This document shows positions 43,758-51,770 of a stretch of DNA of 64,000 nt, in pieces (the stretch's first letter is position 1; every line of letters starts with the position of its first letter). The stretch is taken from the NCBI RefSeq assembly GCF_004307995.1, contig NZ_SIRE01000007.1, positions 309,145 to 373,144 on the forward strand, given 5' to 3'. The notes under the pieces are model-generated. The model ran no database searches. It was not told the DNA's origin and saw nothing but the letters and a program-made list of their open reading frames with translations. The position numbers were made by a program, and so were the translations under genes. Source of the stretch: Paenibacillus thalictri. Its GTDB lineage: Bacteria > Bacillota > Bacilli > Paenibacillales > NBRC-103111.

Positions 43758-44540
43758 TTAATATGCAGATCTTTGCTGCACCTCGCGCAGCGTGTTGATG
43801 ACATGGCGGGCTCCGCTGACGATATGGTCGTTGTCCGCGCCTGAAGAAATGATGTCCATTCCTTTGCTGTGCCAGTATTTCAATACATTGCTGTCCGTGG
43901 AGCCGGTCGAAACGCCAACCGGTTTACCGGCCGCTTTCAGGATGCCGACGGCTTCGTCGATCAGGGCTGTTGTTCTTGCGCCATAAACATTGCCTAACTC
44001 GCCGATCGAACCCGACAAATCGTTGGGGCCGAAGATGTAACCGTCGATATATGGATTCTGCACAATCTCGGGCAAATTTTTTACCGCCGCTTCGCTTTCG
44101 ATTTGGATGAACCGGCATAATTCCTTACTTGTGTTATTTACGTATTCACCCGCATCGTCCAGGCCGTAACGGATCGCTCTGCGCGGACCGAAGCCGCGAA
44201 CGCCAAGCGGCGGATACAGGCACAACTTCATGACATAATCGGCTTCTTCAGCGCTGTTGACCAGCGGGAAAATAATGCCGTCCGGGCCCATCTCCAGCAC
44301 CTTTTTGGTAAAGGTCGGGTCGTTGCACGGAACTCTAACGATAGCCGGGACATCGGCCGATTTGGCGCCCATCAATAAGGAATGCAGGGTATGATAATCG
44401 ATGGACGAGTGCTCTGTGTCGATCCAAATAAAATCAAACCCGAGATGGCCGATCATCTCGCTGATGCAAGGATCACTCATGGTGATATGCGTACCTGCCA
44501 GTTTTACTCCCGATTTCAGCTTTTCCTTTAACGTGTTCAT
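43758..44540 (-). CDS. HpcH/HpaI-family class II aldolase
   Basis: A 260-residue TIM-barrel aldolase. ATG 44540 is chosen because GGAGGA lies seven bases upstream; the open frame extends to 44627 without an RBS. Catalytic landmarks are present: the His in IWIDTEHSSIDYHTL, the Arg in PAIVRVPCNDP, the metal-binding Glu in FIQIESEAAVKNL and Asp in YIFGPNDLSGS, and YPPLGVRGFGPRRA. Family enzymes split 2-keto-3-deoxy sugar acids to pyruvate plus an aldehyde. The adjacent FadR-type regulator suggests induction by a sugar acid; substrate not deducible. Confidence 0.9.
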   Translation of the reverse strand: MNTLKEKLKSGVKLAGTHITMSDPCISEMIGHLGFDFIWIDTEHSSIDYHTLHSLLMGAKSADVPAIVRVPCNDPTFTKKVLEMGPDGIIFPLVNSAEEADYVMKLCLYPPLGVRGFGPRRAIRYGLDDAGEYVNNTSKELCRFIQIESEAAVKNLPEIVQNPYIDGYIFGPNDLSGSIGELGNVYGARTTALIDEAVGILKAAGKPVGVSTGSTDSNVLKYWHSKGMDIISSGADNDHIVSGARHVINTLREVQQRSAY

Positions 44541-44584
44541 AATAGAGTCCTCCTCCGCGTATGTACATGCTGCAGAAACTCTAA

Positions 44585-44597
44585 GCTGTAATACAGC
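44585..44597. promoter_or_regulatory. FadR-subfamily-type palindrome upstream of the aldolase gene
   Basis: GCTGTAATACAGC is a perfect 5+3+5 palindrome with the GT-N3-AC spacing typical of FadR-subfamily GntR operators (TNGTNNNACNA). It lies 45 bp before the aldolase start. TTATTGTCAATAA at 44618-44630 is a second perfect palindrome nearby. Confidence 0.5.
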
Positions 44598-44649
44598 CAT
44601 ACTAGTCCTCGTGGAGATTATTGTCAATAACTATTTTCGTAGCGATATA

Positions 44650-44703
44650 ACAAATCTATGCGGGGGGAGCGATTTTGTACGCTTAACACCTACAAATCTA
44701 TGC
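44650..44703 (+). promoter_or_regulatory. 12-bp direct repeats upstream of the second two-component system
   Basis: ACAAATCTATGC occurs at 44650-44661 and 44692-44703, 42 bp apart (about four helical turns), upstream of the extended -10 promoter. Direct repeats spaced by whole helical turns suit an AraC-type regulator, here possibly the one encoded at 46601. Confidence 0.45.
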
Positions 44704-44737
44704 AGTTTGCCGTTGTCTGTCGTTTCATAAATATCGT

Positions 44738-44746
44738 TATGATATA
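44738..44746 (+). promoter_or_regulatory. Extended -10 promoter of the second two-component operon
   Basis: TGATATAAT provides TG-N-TATAAT; no good -35 box is seen at the normal distance, which suits an activator-dependent promoter. The kinase start is 49 bp downstream. Confidence 0.45.
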
Positions 44747-44794
44747 ATTTTTTCCGTTAACAGCAAGAATTTTGACGAAGGGACCGGGTGCTGC

Positions 44795-46573
44795 ATGAAA
44801 CGATTTATAGAATCGATTGTGCCTCAAAAATTGAAATATCGTCTGTTCATGGCATTTGTGTTATTAATACTGCTGCCGTTTTCCGTATTAAACATGTACA
44901 ACTATCAGAAAATCGAAACGCTGATTCAGGTCAAAATCAGCGAAGAAAGCCATTCGCAGCTGGAGAGCTTATACCATACGCTGCAGGATCAGATGAGCAC
45001 GGCTTTTAAAACGCTGATTTTCCTGGAACAGGATTCATCCATTCAATCGATCTTGGAGACTCCGCAGATGAACCGCCAGCTGGACAATATCGAGCTGGTG
45101 GAAAAGAAGTTCAAAGGCTTGAACAACAGTTTTTTTCTATATAATCCGCCAGTCTACTTCACCGTGCTGGATCTGCATGGCAGCGTATACACATCCTACA
45201 AGCCGAAGGATGCGCTGGATTACGACCAGCTTCGGGCCCATTCGCGTTTTCAGGAAGCGCTTGAAGAGGGGGCCAAATATCGCTGGGTGTCCCAGGACGA
45301 CAATTATTTGTTCCGGGATAACTCATCCAGCCCTTCCTTATTGTCCATGTATGCGGTGATGAGGGATCAGAATAAAAAGCCTTACGGCTTGGCGAGAGCC
45401 AGTATCGATTACTCGTATTGGTTTCAATCGATGCTTTCCTCCGCTTCCGCTAACAAAGAATATTTCATTATTACCGGAGAAGGAGAGCAGGCGGCACAAT
45501 CCGTCCCTCATACCAGCCTTACGCCAAATGCGCTGCAGCAGATCAAATCCAAACCGTCCGCCAACGGATATTTCATCGACTCGTCGTCCGACGCCTTAAT
45601 CAATTACACCTATATCGATTCGTTGGATTGGTATATGGTGGACCGGGTTCCGCTGCATATTTTGTACAAGCAGATCCATGAGCTCAAACAAAACTATTTT
45701 GTCACCTTCGGTTTGTTTACGGCAGCGTTTATGATTATCGCTTTTATGATTGCGTTTACATTTACAAGACCGCTGTCGCATATGCAGAAAAAGATGAGGG
45801 ATGCGGTCAGGAAAGATTTGAAGGTCAGGCTGCCGGAAAAACGGTACAAAGGAGAAATACTGGAGCTGACGCGGTCGTTTAATACGATACTTGACGATAT
45901 GGACGATTTGGTTCAACGGCTGAAAGCGGAGGAACGGCAGAAGGATGCCGTCCACTTTCAGATGCTGCTCGCGCAAATGAATCCTCATTTCCTGCTTAAC
46001 ACGTTGAATACGCTGAAATGGATCGCGCTCCGCAACGAGCAGACGGAAATCGCCGAAATCACGATGTCGCTAGGCAAGCTGCTGGAAGCCAGCTTGAACT
46101 CGGATGTCGATTTGATTTATTTGAAAGACGAGATGGAGCTAATTCGCGCCTTTGTTTACATCCAACAGCGAAGGTATAATAACCGGTTTGAAATTCATTA
46201 CGATTACGACCGCTGCAACGAGTATGTCTTGGTGCCGAAGCTCAGCTTGCAGCCGCTTGTCGAAAACGCCATTTTGCACGGAATCGCTCACCGTTCAGAG
46301 GGCGGCACGATACGACTTCGCATTGCTTGCACGCAGCAGGGAAATCTGATCGTTGAGGTGGAGGATAACGGAGTCGGAATCGTTCAAGCCGCCCGCCAGC
46401 AAACGACCCGCAAGCGTCCGGGGATCGGACTCGACAATGTCAGGCAGCGATTAAAGCTGCTTTTTAAAGATCACGGAGCGCTGGAGATCATCTCGCTGAC
46501 GGAAGGGACATTGGTCCGCATGACGATGCCGTATCTTTTATCGGAGCCATATCAAAACAGATTGGAATTGTAA
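44795..46573 (+). CDS. YesM-type sensor histidine kinase
   Basis: A 592-residue kinase with helix 1 at about residues 16-38, an extracellular sensor region to about 300, a second helix (FVTFGLFTAAFMIIAFMIAF), a HAMP linker, the His_kinase motif LLAQMNPHFLLNTLNTLKW (His398) and the ATPase region LVENAILHGIA with VEDNGVGI. Works with the next gene product. It heads a locus with a TarJ-like dehydrogenase and a sugar ABC importer, whose ligand it probably senses. The start follows AGGGA weakly; another start is possible. Confidence 0.9.
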   Translation: MKRFIESIVPQKLKYRLFMAFVLLILLPFSVLNMYNYQKIETLIQVKISEESHSQLESLYHTLQDQMSTAFKTLIFLEQDSSIQSILETPQMNRQLDNIELVEKKFKGLNNSFFLYNPPVYFTVLDLHGSVYTSYKPKDALDYDQLRAHSRFQEALEEGAKYRWVSQDDNYLFRDNSSSPSLLSMYAVMRDQNKKPYGLARASIDYSYWFQSMLSSASANKEYFIITGEGEQAAQSVPHTSLTPNALQQIKSKPSANGYFIDSSSDALINYTYIDSLDWYMVDRVPLHILYKQIHELKQNYFVTFGLFTAAFMIIAFMIAFTFTRPLSHMQKKMRDAVRKDLKVRLPEKRYKGEILELTRSFNTILDDMDDLVQRLKAEERQKDAVHFQMLLAQMNPHFLLNTLNTLKWIALRNEQTEIAEITMSLGKLLEASLNSDVDLIYLKDEMELIRAFVYIQQRRYNNRFEIHYDYDRCNEYVLVPKLSLQPLVENAILHGIAHRSEGGTIRLRIACTQQGNLIVEVEDNGVGIVQAARQQTTRKRPGIGLDNVRQRLKLLFKDHGALEIISLTEGTLVRMTMPYLLSEPYQNRLEL

Positions 46574-46600
46574 ACGATCGCAAAGAAGGGGAGTTTAAGA

Positions 46601-47353
46601 ATGTGGAAAGTGCTGCTTGTGGAAGACGAGGTGTTTGTCAGGGAATCGGTGAAGGAGCTTATCCGCTGGGAGGAGATGGGGTTTACGCTGGCTGCGGAAG
46701 CCGGAGACGGGGCGGAGGCGCTTGAATATATCAAACGGGAGCCGCCGGATCTCGTCATAGCCGACATCATTATGCCCAAGATGGATGGGGTAGAACTGCT
46801 CAAACAGGTGAGGGAAGCGGGAATTACTTGCAAATTTGTCATGCTGACCTGCATGGGCGATTTCGAATATGTGCGCCAGGCGATGGTTTACGGCGCTTCC
46901 AATTATATATTAAAGCTCTCCATGAGCGTAAACGACCTCAGGCAAACGCTGCACCAAATCAACGGCGAGCTGACGCTTGCAGCCAAAATGCAGGGCCCTG
47001 GGGAGGAAGAGAAGCAACGGCTGAAGGGCATATCGCATCCTGAGGTGAACAAAATAGTGACGTATATCAAAGAAAACTACGACAAGGACATTTCCGTTAA
47101 ATTGTTGTCCCAGTATGTCATGATGGGCGAAAACTATGTTAGCGCATTATTTAAGAAAAAGACGGGACAGACGCTGATTCATTACCTCCATGAAGTAAGG
47201 GTGAAGCAGGCGATTCATTATTTGCTGCAAACCGATATGCAAATCCAAGAAATCGGCTTAAAGGTCGGATTTGTCAACGACAATTACTTTATCAAAATTT
47301 TCAAAAGGCTGACCGGTTCGACGCCAAGCCAATATAGGCAGCGTCAAAAATAG
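46601..47353 (+). CDS. Response regulator, receiver plus AraC-type DNA-binding domain
   Basis: A 250-residue regulator with AGGGGAG before its ATG. The receiver has E8-D9 and phosphoacceptor D55 (VIADIIMPKMDG). The conserved Lys is followed by Leu, not Pro (YILKLSMSV), an unusual variant that may affect phosphorylation-induced switching. The AraC HTH pair occupies about residues 145-248 (LLSQYVMMGENYVSALFKKK and QEIGLKVGFVNDNYFIKIFK). Presumed target is the operon starting 47513. Confidence 0.9.
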   Translation: MWKVLLVEDEVFVRESVKELIRWEEMGFTLAAEAGDGAEALEYIKREPPDLVIADIIMPKMDGVELLKQVREAGITCKFVMLTCMGDFEYVRQAMVYGASNYILKLSMSVNDLRQTLHQINGELTLAAKMQGPGEEEKQRLKGISHPEVNKIVTYIKENYDKDISVKLLSQYVMMGENYVSALFKKKTGQTLIHYLHEVRVKQAIHYLLQTDMQIQEIGLKVGFVNDNYFIKIFKRLTGSTPSQYRQRQK

Positions 47354-47512
47354 AACAAAAACACGCAAAAATGAACGGGTTTAAGTGTGGGATTTGCGCT
47401 GTTTTGTTTCATTAATTCATCAGATTTGTTCATTACGTCACCTCCCTCAGGCTTGCTAGACTATAGCTGCGGCACAAGCTTGCTCGACTAGATGATGGAG
47501 GTGTCAGTTAAT

Positions 47513-48616
47513 TTGCAGCACATGGAAGTGGAAACGCACGTTCAATCCCGCGCTTACCGTTTATTGCATCCGGGAGATGTGCGCGAGGTGATCCTGGAAC
47601 ACGAATTGCTTAACGGTCATGTGGTGGTGGAGCCGACGATAGGGAGCATTTGCCACGCGGATTTGCGTTATTTTACCGGGCAAAGGAGGCCTGAAGCGCT
47701 GGCGTCGAAGCTGCCGATGGCGCTTATCCATGAAGGGATCGGCCGAATCGTAAAAAGCGAGGCAGCCGGATTGGAGGAGGGCCGCCGCGTCGTCATCGTT
47801 CCCAGCATACCCGGGTATTTATCCCGCGGCATAGGACCTGCGGATTGCTGTCCGATATGCCGGAGCGGCCAAGGCGACAGTTACTGCCTGCACGGCAAGT
47901 TTCTGGGCAGCGGCATGGATGGCATCGCGCAAAGCCGGCTGCCGCTGCCTGCGGATTGCGCGCTTCCCGTTCCCGGCGAAGTGCCCGATGAAATCGCCGT
48001 ACTTGCGGAGCTATGTTCGGTCTCTTACCAGGCGATCAGCCGCGCCGCAGAGCGGATCCAGGGTACAGAGGCGCGCGTAGCGGTGTTTGGCGACGGGCCT
48101 GTCGGTTATCTTACGGCCGCCATGCTGCACCACTGCTTTGGTGTGGAGCGGCAGCGCCTTCAAGTATTCGGAGCGATTCCGGATAAGCTGGCGCAGTTCG
48201 ATTTTGCACAGACGGCTTTGGTGCAGCAATGCGACTTCGCCTCCTTTACACCGTTCGACGTGGTGATGGAGTGTACCGGCGGCCGCTTCTCCGAAAGCGC
48301 GGTCAATCAGGCGATCGACATCGCAGCGCCGAAGGGGATGCTCATTCTGATGGGCGTAACGGAAGAACGGGTCCCGATGAACACAAGAGACGTGCTGGAA
48401 AAAGGGCTTACGGTTGCGGGCAGCAGCAGGAGCTCGGCGGCCGATTTCCGGCAGGTATTAAAGGTGATGAGCGATCCTGCCTGCCAGCATACGCTGAGAA
48501 AGCTGCTTCCGGAGCAGGCGGTTCCAATCACTTGCGCCGCGGATTTCACAGCCGTTATGGAACTGGCCGCCGCTCATCGCGATTGGAAGAAGGTGTTGCT
48601 GGATTTTCGCTGGTAA
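47513..48616 (+). CDS. TarJ-like zinc-dependent alcohol dehydrogenase
   Basis: A 367-residue medium-chain dehydrogenase. TTG 47513 is preferred because GGAGGTG ends eight bases upstream; ATG 47492 precedes that box and ATG 47522 is also possible. The N-terminal domain segment ICHADLRYFTGQRRPE and LPMALIHEGIGRIV, and the C-terminal VMECTGGRFSESAVNQ and NTRDVLEKGLTVAGSSRSS, match ribitol-5-phosphate dehydrogenase TarJ closely. The structural-zinc cysteines are visible (DCCPICRSGQGDSYC), and the Rossmann motif is VFGDGPVGYL. In teichoic acid synthesis TarJ makes CDP-ribitol precursor; no tarI or tar glycosyltransferase is nearby, so oxidation of a polyol or polyol phosphate imported by the next genes is more likely. 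Confidence 0.8.
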   Translation: MQHMEVETHVQSRAYRLLHPGDVREVILEHELLNGHVVVEPTIGSICHADLRYFTGQRRPEALASKLPMALIHEGIGRIVKSEAAGLEEGRRVVIVPSIPGYLSRGIGPADCCPICRSGQGDSYCLHGKFLGSGMDGIAQSRLPLPADCALPVPGEVPDEIAVLAELCSVSYQAISRAAERIQGTEARVAVFGDGPVGYLTAAMLHHCFGVERQRLQVFGAIPDKLAQFDFAQTALVQQCDFASFTPFDVVMECTGGRFSESAVNQAIDIAAPKGMLILMGVTEERVPMNTRDVLEKGLTVAGSSRSSAADFRQVLKVMSDPACQHTLRKLLPEQAVPITCAADFTAVMELAAAHRDWKKVLLDFRW

Positions 48617-48658
48617 AGCAATAGAATAAGTTGATTCAACAAGGGAGGAAGCTTATTG

Positions 48659-49981
48659 ATGAAGGGGAAAAAACTGGTCCCGTATTCGCTTTGCCTGCTG
48701 TTAACCGCAAGCGGCTTGTCCGCCTGCGCAACAGGCACGGGGAGCGATACGGCACAAACTCAAGCTAAGAGCGGCGGAGACGCCAAACCGATCAAGCTGA
48801 CATTTTGGAGCGGGGTTCCGGCGGAAGCGGGCCCGCAGCAAGCGGTCGACAACTGGAACAAGCAAAATCCGAACATCCAAGTGGAATATGTCAGATATGT
48901 GAATGACGACGCCGGCAACATCAAGCTCGATACGGCGCTGCTGACCGGGCAAGGCGTGGATTTGTACGCCACCCACAACTTTCCCCGCTTTGAAACGAGG
49001 GTAAAAGCCAATGTCGCCTTGGATCTCGGCCAATTCAAAGATTACAACATCGACGACATGATGGGCCCGGAGGCGGCGGACTGGAAGGTCGACGGCAAGT
49101 TTTATGCCATGCCGACGAAAAAAGATTTGCATTTTGTGTGGCTGAATAAAGACGCTTTGGACAAAGCGGGCCTTCCGGTCCCGTACAACTGGACATGGGA
49201 CGATATGAGGGCGTATGCCAAAAAGCTGGCGGAGCAGAAGCAGTGGGGCATGCTGCAGGATTTGGTCACCTGGGATTTTGTGCTGGACTCTCCGATCGCT
49301 GTGGAAGGCGCAGTCAAGTCTGACGGGACTTCCAATATGGATAACCCGCTGACCCGCAAAATATTGGAAAATATGCATGCCATGATGTACGACGATAAGA
49401 GCATTCCATTATATGCCGAGCAGCTTTCCAAAAAAATGCCGGTGGAAACAGAGTTCCTGAAGGGCAATTCCGGGATGTATTACGCAGGGGAATGGATTTT
49501 CCGCTTTGCCAACAATTTGAAGGACAATCCGCGCGATTTCAAGATCGCCATTGCGCCGATCCCCAAGGTCACCAAGGATCAGCAAAATTACCGCGTATTC
49601 GGCGGATTGGGGGATGCGATTTCGATCAACCCGCAGTCCAAAAATATCGAAGCGGCATGGAAGTTTTTGAAATGGTACGCCGATGGAGGGATGCTGCCGC
49701 TTGCTCAGGGAGGCCGGATTCCATCGTCCAAAGCGGTGAACGCCGACGAATCGTTCAAAGAGCTGCTTAAGGGAGTCGAAGACAAATACGACGTCGATTC
49801 CGTGAAAAAGGTGCTGTTCAGCAAAGACTTCAAAACGTTCCAAAGCAAGCTGCCGCAGCAGATGATCGATGCCCGCAAGGAGCAATACCAGCTGTATTTT
49901 ACAAACAACCAGACTTTGGATCAAATGTTCAGCAATCTGGTCAAACGCCACAACGAATTCCTTAAGCAAAACAAGAAGTAA
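48659..49981 (+). CDS. Lipoprotein sugar-binding protein (SBP family 1)
   Basis: A 440-residue binding protein (TTG 48656 directly before the ATG is equally possible; GGGAGG lies seven to ten bases upstream). Signal peptide ends in LSAC (Cys23). Family-1 features: IKLTFWSGVPAEAGPQQAVDNW, the KFYAMPTKKDLHFVWLNKDAL segment and GMYYAGEWIFRF. It feeds the permease pair that follows. No ATPase gene is present. Confidence 0.9.
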   Translation: MKGKKLVPYSLCLLLTASGLSACATGTGSDTAQTQAKSGGDAKPIKLTFWSGVPAEAGPQQAVDNWNKQNPNIQVEYVRYVNDDAGNIKLDTALLTGQGVDLYATHNFPRFETRVKANVALDLGQFKDYNIDDMMGPEAADWKVDGKFYAMPTKKDLHFVWLNKDALDKAGLPVPYNWTWDDMRAYAKKLAEQKQWGMLQDLVTWDFVLDSPIAVEGAVKSDGTSNMDNPLTRKILENMHAMMYDDKSIPLYAEQLSKKMPVETEFLKGNSGMYYAGEWIFRFANNLKDNPRDFKIAIAPIPKVTKDQQNYRVFGGLGDAISINPQSKNIEAAWKFLKWYADGGMLPLAQGGRIPSSKAVNADESFKELLKGVEDKYDVDSVKKVLFSKDFKTFQSKLPQQMIDARKEQYQLYFTNNQTLDQMFSNLVKRHNEFLKQNKK

Positions 49982-50004
49982 CGGAGCACCGGAGGACTTG
50001 AGCT

Positions 50005-50880
50005 ATGAGCTGGGTTAAGAAGCAGCAGCTAACGGGTTATTTATTTGTAGCCCCTAATATTATCGGCATTTTCATATTTTTCTTCATTCCCGCTTTGTTT
50101 TCGCTTTTCATTTCGTTTACGAACTGGAAGTTTACCCAGAAGACAGCCGATTTTGTCGGACTCGGCAATTTCGCCCGTTTGTTTCATGACGATGTTTTTT
50201 ATACCGCGCTGAAAAATACAGTGATTTTTCTGCTGTCCGTGCCAGTTTCTGTTGGCCTCGCGTTTTTGGTGGCGCTGGCGCTGAACAATCAGGTGTTTAT
50301 GAAAAATGGCCTTCGTGCGATGTATTTTCTTCCTTATATCACCAACGGTGTTGCGGTTGCGTTTGTGTGGATGCTGTTGTTTGACGCCAAAAGCGGCCCG
50401 ATTAACCAATTTTTGCGTTCGATCGGCATAACCGACCCGCCCGGATGGTTTTCGACGACCACGTCGCCGATGTACGCTTTCGACTTGATATGGATTTGGC
50501 TGATGCTTGGCTACAACATGATCATCTACATGGCGGCGCTTCAGGAAATTCCCAAGGAACTGGTGGAAGCCGCCAAAATGGACGGGGCCAAACGCTGGCA
50601 GTCGGTCATTCACGTAACGTTCCCGCTGGTCAGCCCGACGACTTTTTTCCTGCTGATTACCGGATTTGTCGTCACGATCAAGTCGTTTGGCCTGGTGGAG
50701 TCGGTCACTCATGGAGGGCCTGGCACAAGCACTCATATTTTGTCTCTGTTCGTCTACAAAACGGCGTTCCGCTACTATGAGATGGGGTACGCTTCGACGA
50801 TTTCCATGGTGCTGCTGGCGTTTATCTTGTTGATTTCCCTGCTTCAATGGTACGGGCAGAAAAAATGGGTTCACTACTAG
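50005..50880 (+). CDS. Sugar ABC permease, MalF/UgpA class
   Basis: A 291-residue permease, 23 bp after the binding-protein stop, with GGAGGA upstream. N-terminal GYLFVAPNIIGIFIFFFIPA, several helices, and the EAA-type loop LVEAAKMDGAKRWQSVIHVT are visible, as is SVTHGGPGTSTHIL. Partner of the next gene product. Confidence 0.92.
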   Translation: MSWVKKQQLTGYLFVAPNIIGIFIFFFIPALFSLFISFTNWKFTQKTADFVGLGNFARLFHDDVFYTALKNTVIFLLSVPVSVGLAFLVALALNNQVFMKNGLRAMYFLPYITNGVAVAFVWMLLFDAKSGPINQFLRSIGITDPPGWFSTTTSPMYAFDLIWIWLMLGYNMIIYMAALQEIPKELVEAAKMDGAKRWQSVIHVTFPLVSPTTFFLLITGFVVTIKSFGLVESVTHGGPGTSTHILSLFVYKTAFRYYEMGYASTISMVLLAFILLISLLQWYGQKKWVHY

Positions 50881-50893
50881 GAGAGGGGATAGG

Positions 50894-51739
50894 ATGGAAC
50901 AGACCCGCGGCAACCGGCTTGCATTACTGCTTAAATTATTGATGACGATCTTGTTTCTGATAATAGGCTTGCTTATGATAGCCCCGTTTCTGTGGATGGT
51001 CAGCACGTCGTTCAGCGCATCCCAGGATGTATTTCGTTACCCGATTCAATGGATTCCGTCACCTGTCGTGTTCGAGCATCACCAGCAGATCTGGACGGGC
51101 AAAGCGAGCTTTTTGCCCTTCTATATGAACTCGCTTAAAGTGTCGGTGATCAGTTCATTCGGAGCCGTGTTCTTGGCGGCGCTTGCCGCTTATGCTTTCG
51201 CCAAAATCGAGTTTCCCGGCAGAGGGCCGATGTTCCTGTTCGCATTGTCGATGATGATGATTCCGCCGCAAATATTGTTTGTGCCGCAGTTCATCATGTT
51301 TCATTGGATGGGAATTTACAACACGCATTGGGCGCTTATTTTACCGGGCATATTTACCATATTCGGAGTGTTTATGCTCCGGCAGTTTTTCATGTCGGTG
51401 CCAAATGAGATTTCCGATGCGGCGATGATTGACGGAGCGGGGCATTTCCGGATTTTTTTCCGGATGATGCTGCCTCTGGCCAAACCGGCGATCGCTACCT
51501 TTACGGTGCTCGATTTTTCATGGCATTGGAACGATTATGAACACGCATTGGTGTTTCTGATCGACAAGAACTTATTTACGATACCGCTGGGATTGCAAAA
51601 TTTTGTGGACGCCGATCACATCGACTATACGGCGATGATGGCCGCATGTTCGGCCGGAATTATTCCGATGGTCGTCCTGTTTCTGATCGGCCAGAAATTT
51701 ATTATCCAGGGCATTTCAAGTTCCGCGGTAAAAGGCTAA
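50894..51739 (+). CDS. Sugar ABC permease, MalG/UgpE class
   Basis: A 281-residue permease with GAGAGGGG upstream of the ATG. Landmarks: MIAPFLWMVSTSFSASQDVF, AAYAFAKIEFPGRG, the loop ISDAAMIDGAGHFRIFFRMM and the C-terminal FIIQGISSSAVKG. Closes the importer; ATP must come from a shared ATPase. Confidence 0.92.
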   Translation: MEQTRGNRLALLLKLLMTILFLIIGLLMIAPFLWMVSTSFSASQDVFRYPIQWIPSPVVFEHHQQIWTGKASFLPFYMNSLKVSVISSFGAVFLAALAAYAFAKIEFPGRGPMFLFALSMMMIPPQILFVPQFIMFHWMGIYNTHWALILPGIFTIFGVFMLRQFFMSVPNEISDAAMIDGAGHFRIFFRMMLPLAKPAIATFTVLDFSWHWNDYEHALVFLIDKNLFTIPLGLQNFVDADHIDYTAMMAACSAGIIPMVVLFLIGQKFIIQGISSSAVKG

Positions 51740-51770
51740 GCATTCCTATTCACAATCAAGGAGAGAAAAA

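Noticed and set aside
47513..48616. Calling the dehydrogenase true TarJ of teichoic acid synthesis
   Set aside because: Sequence is close, but no tarI, tarF/K/L or tagO genes are present; context points to catabolism.
50041..51006. 321-residue minus-strand frame opposite the permease genes
   Set aside because: Antisense to two unmistakable permeases; no hydrophobic or domain pattern of its own.
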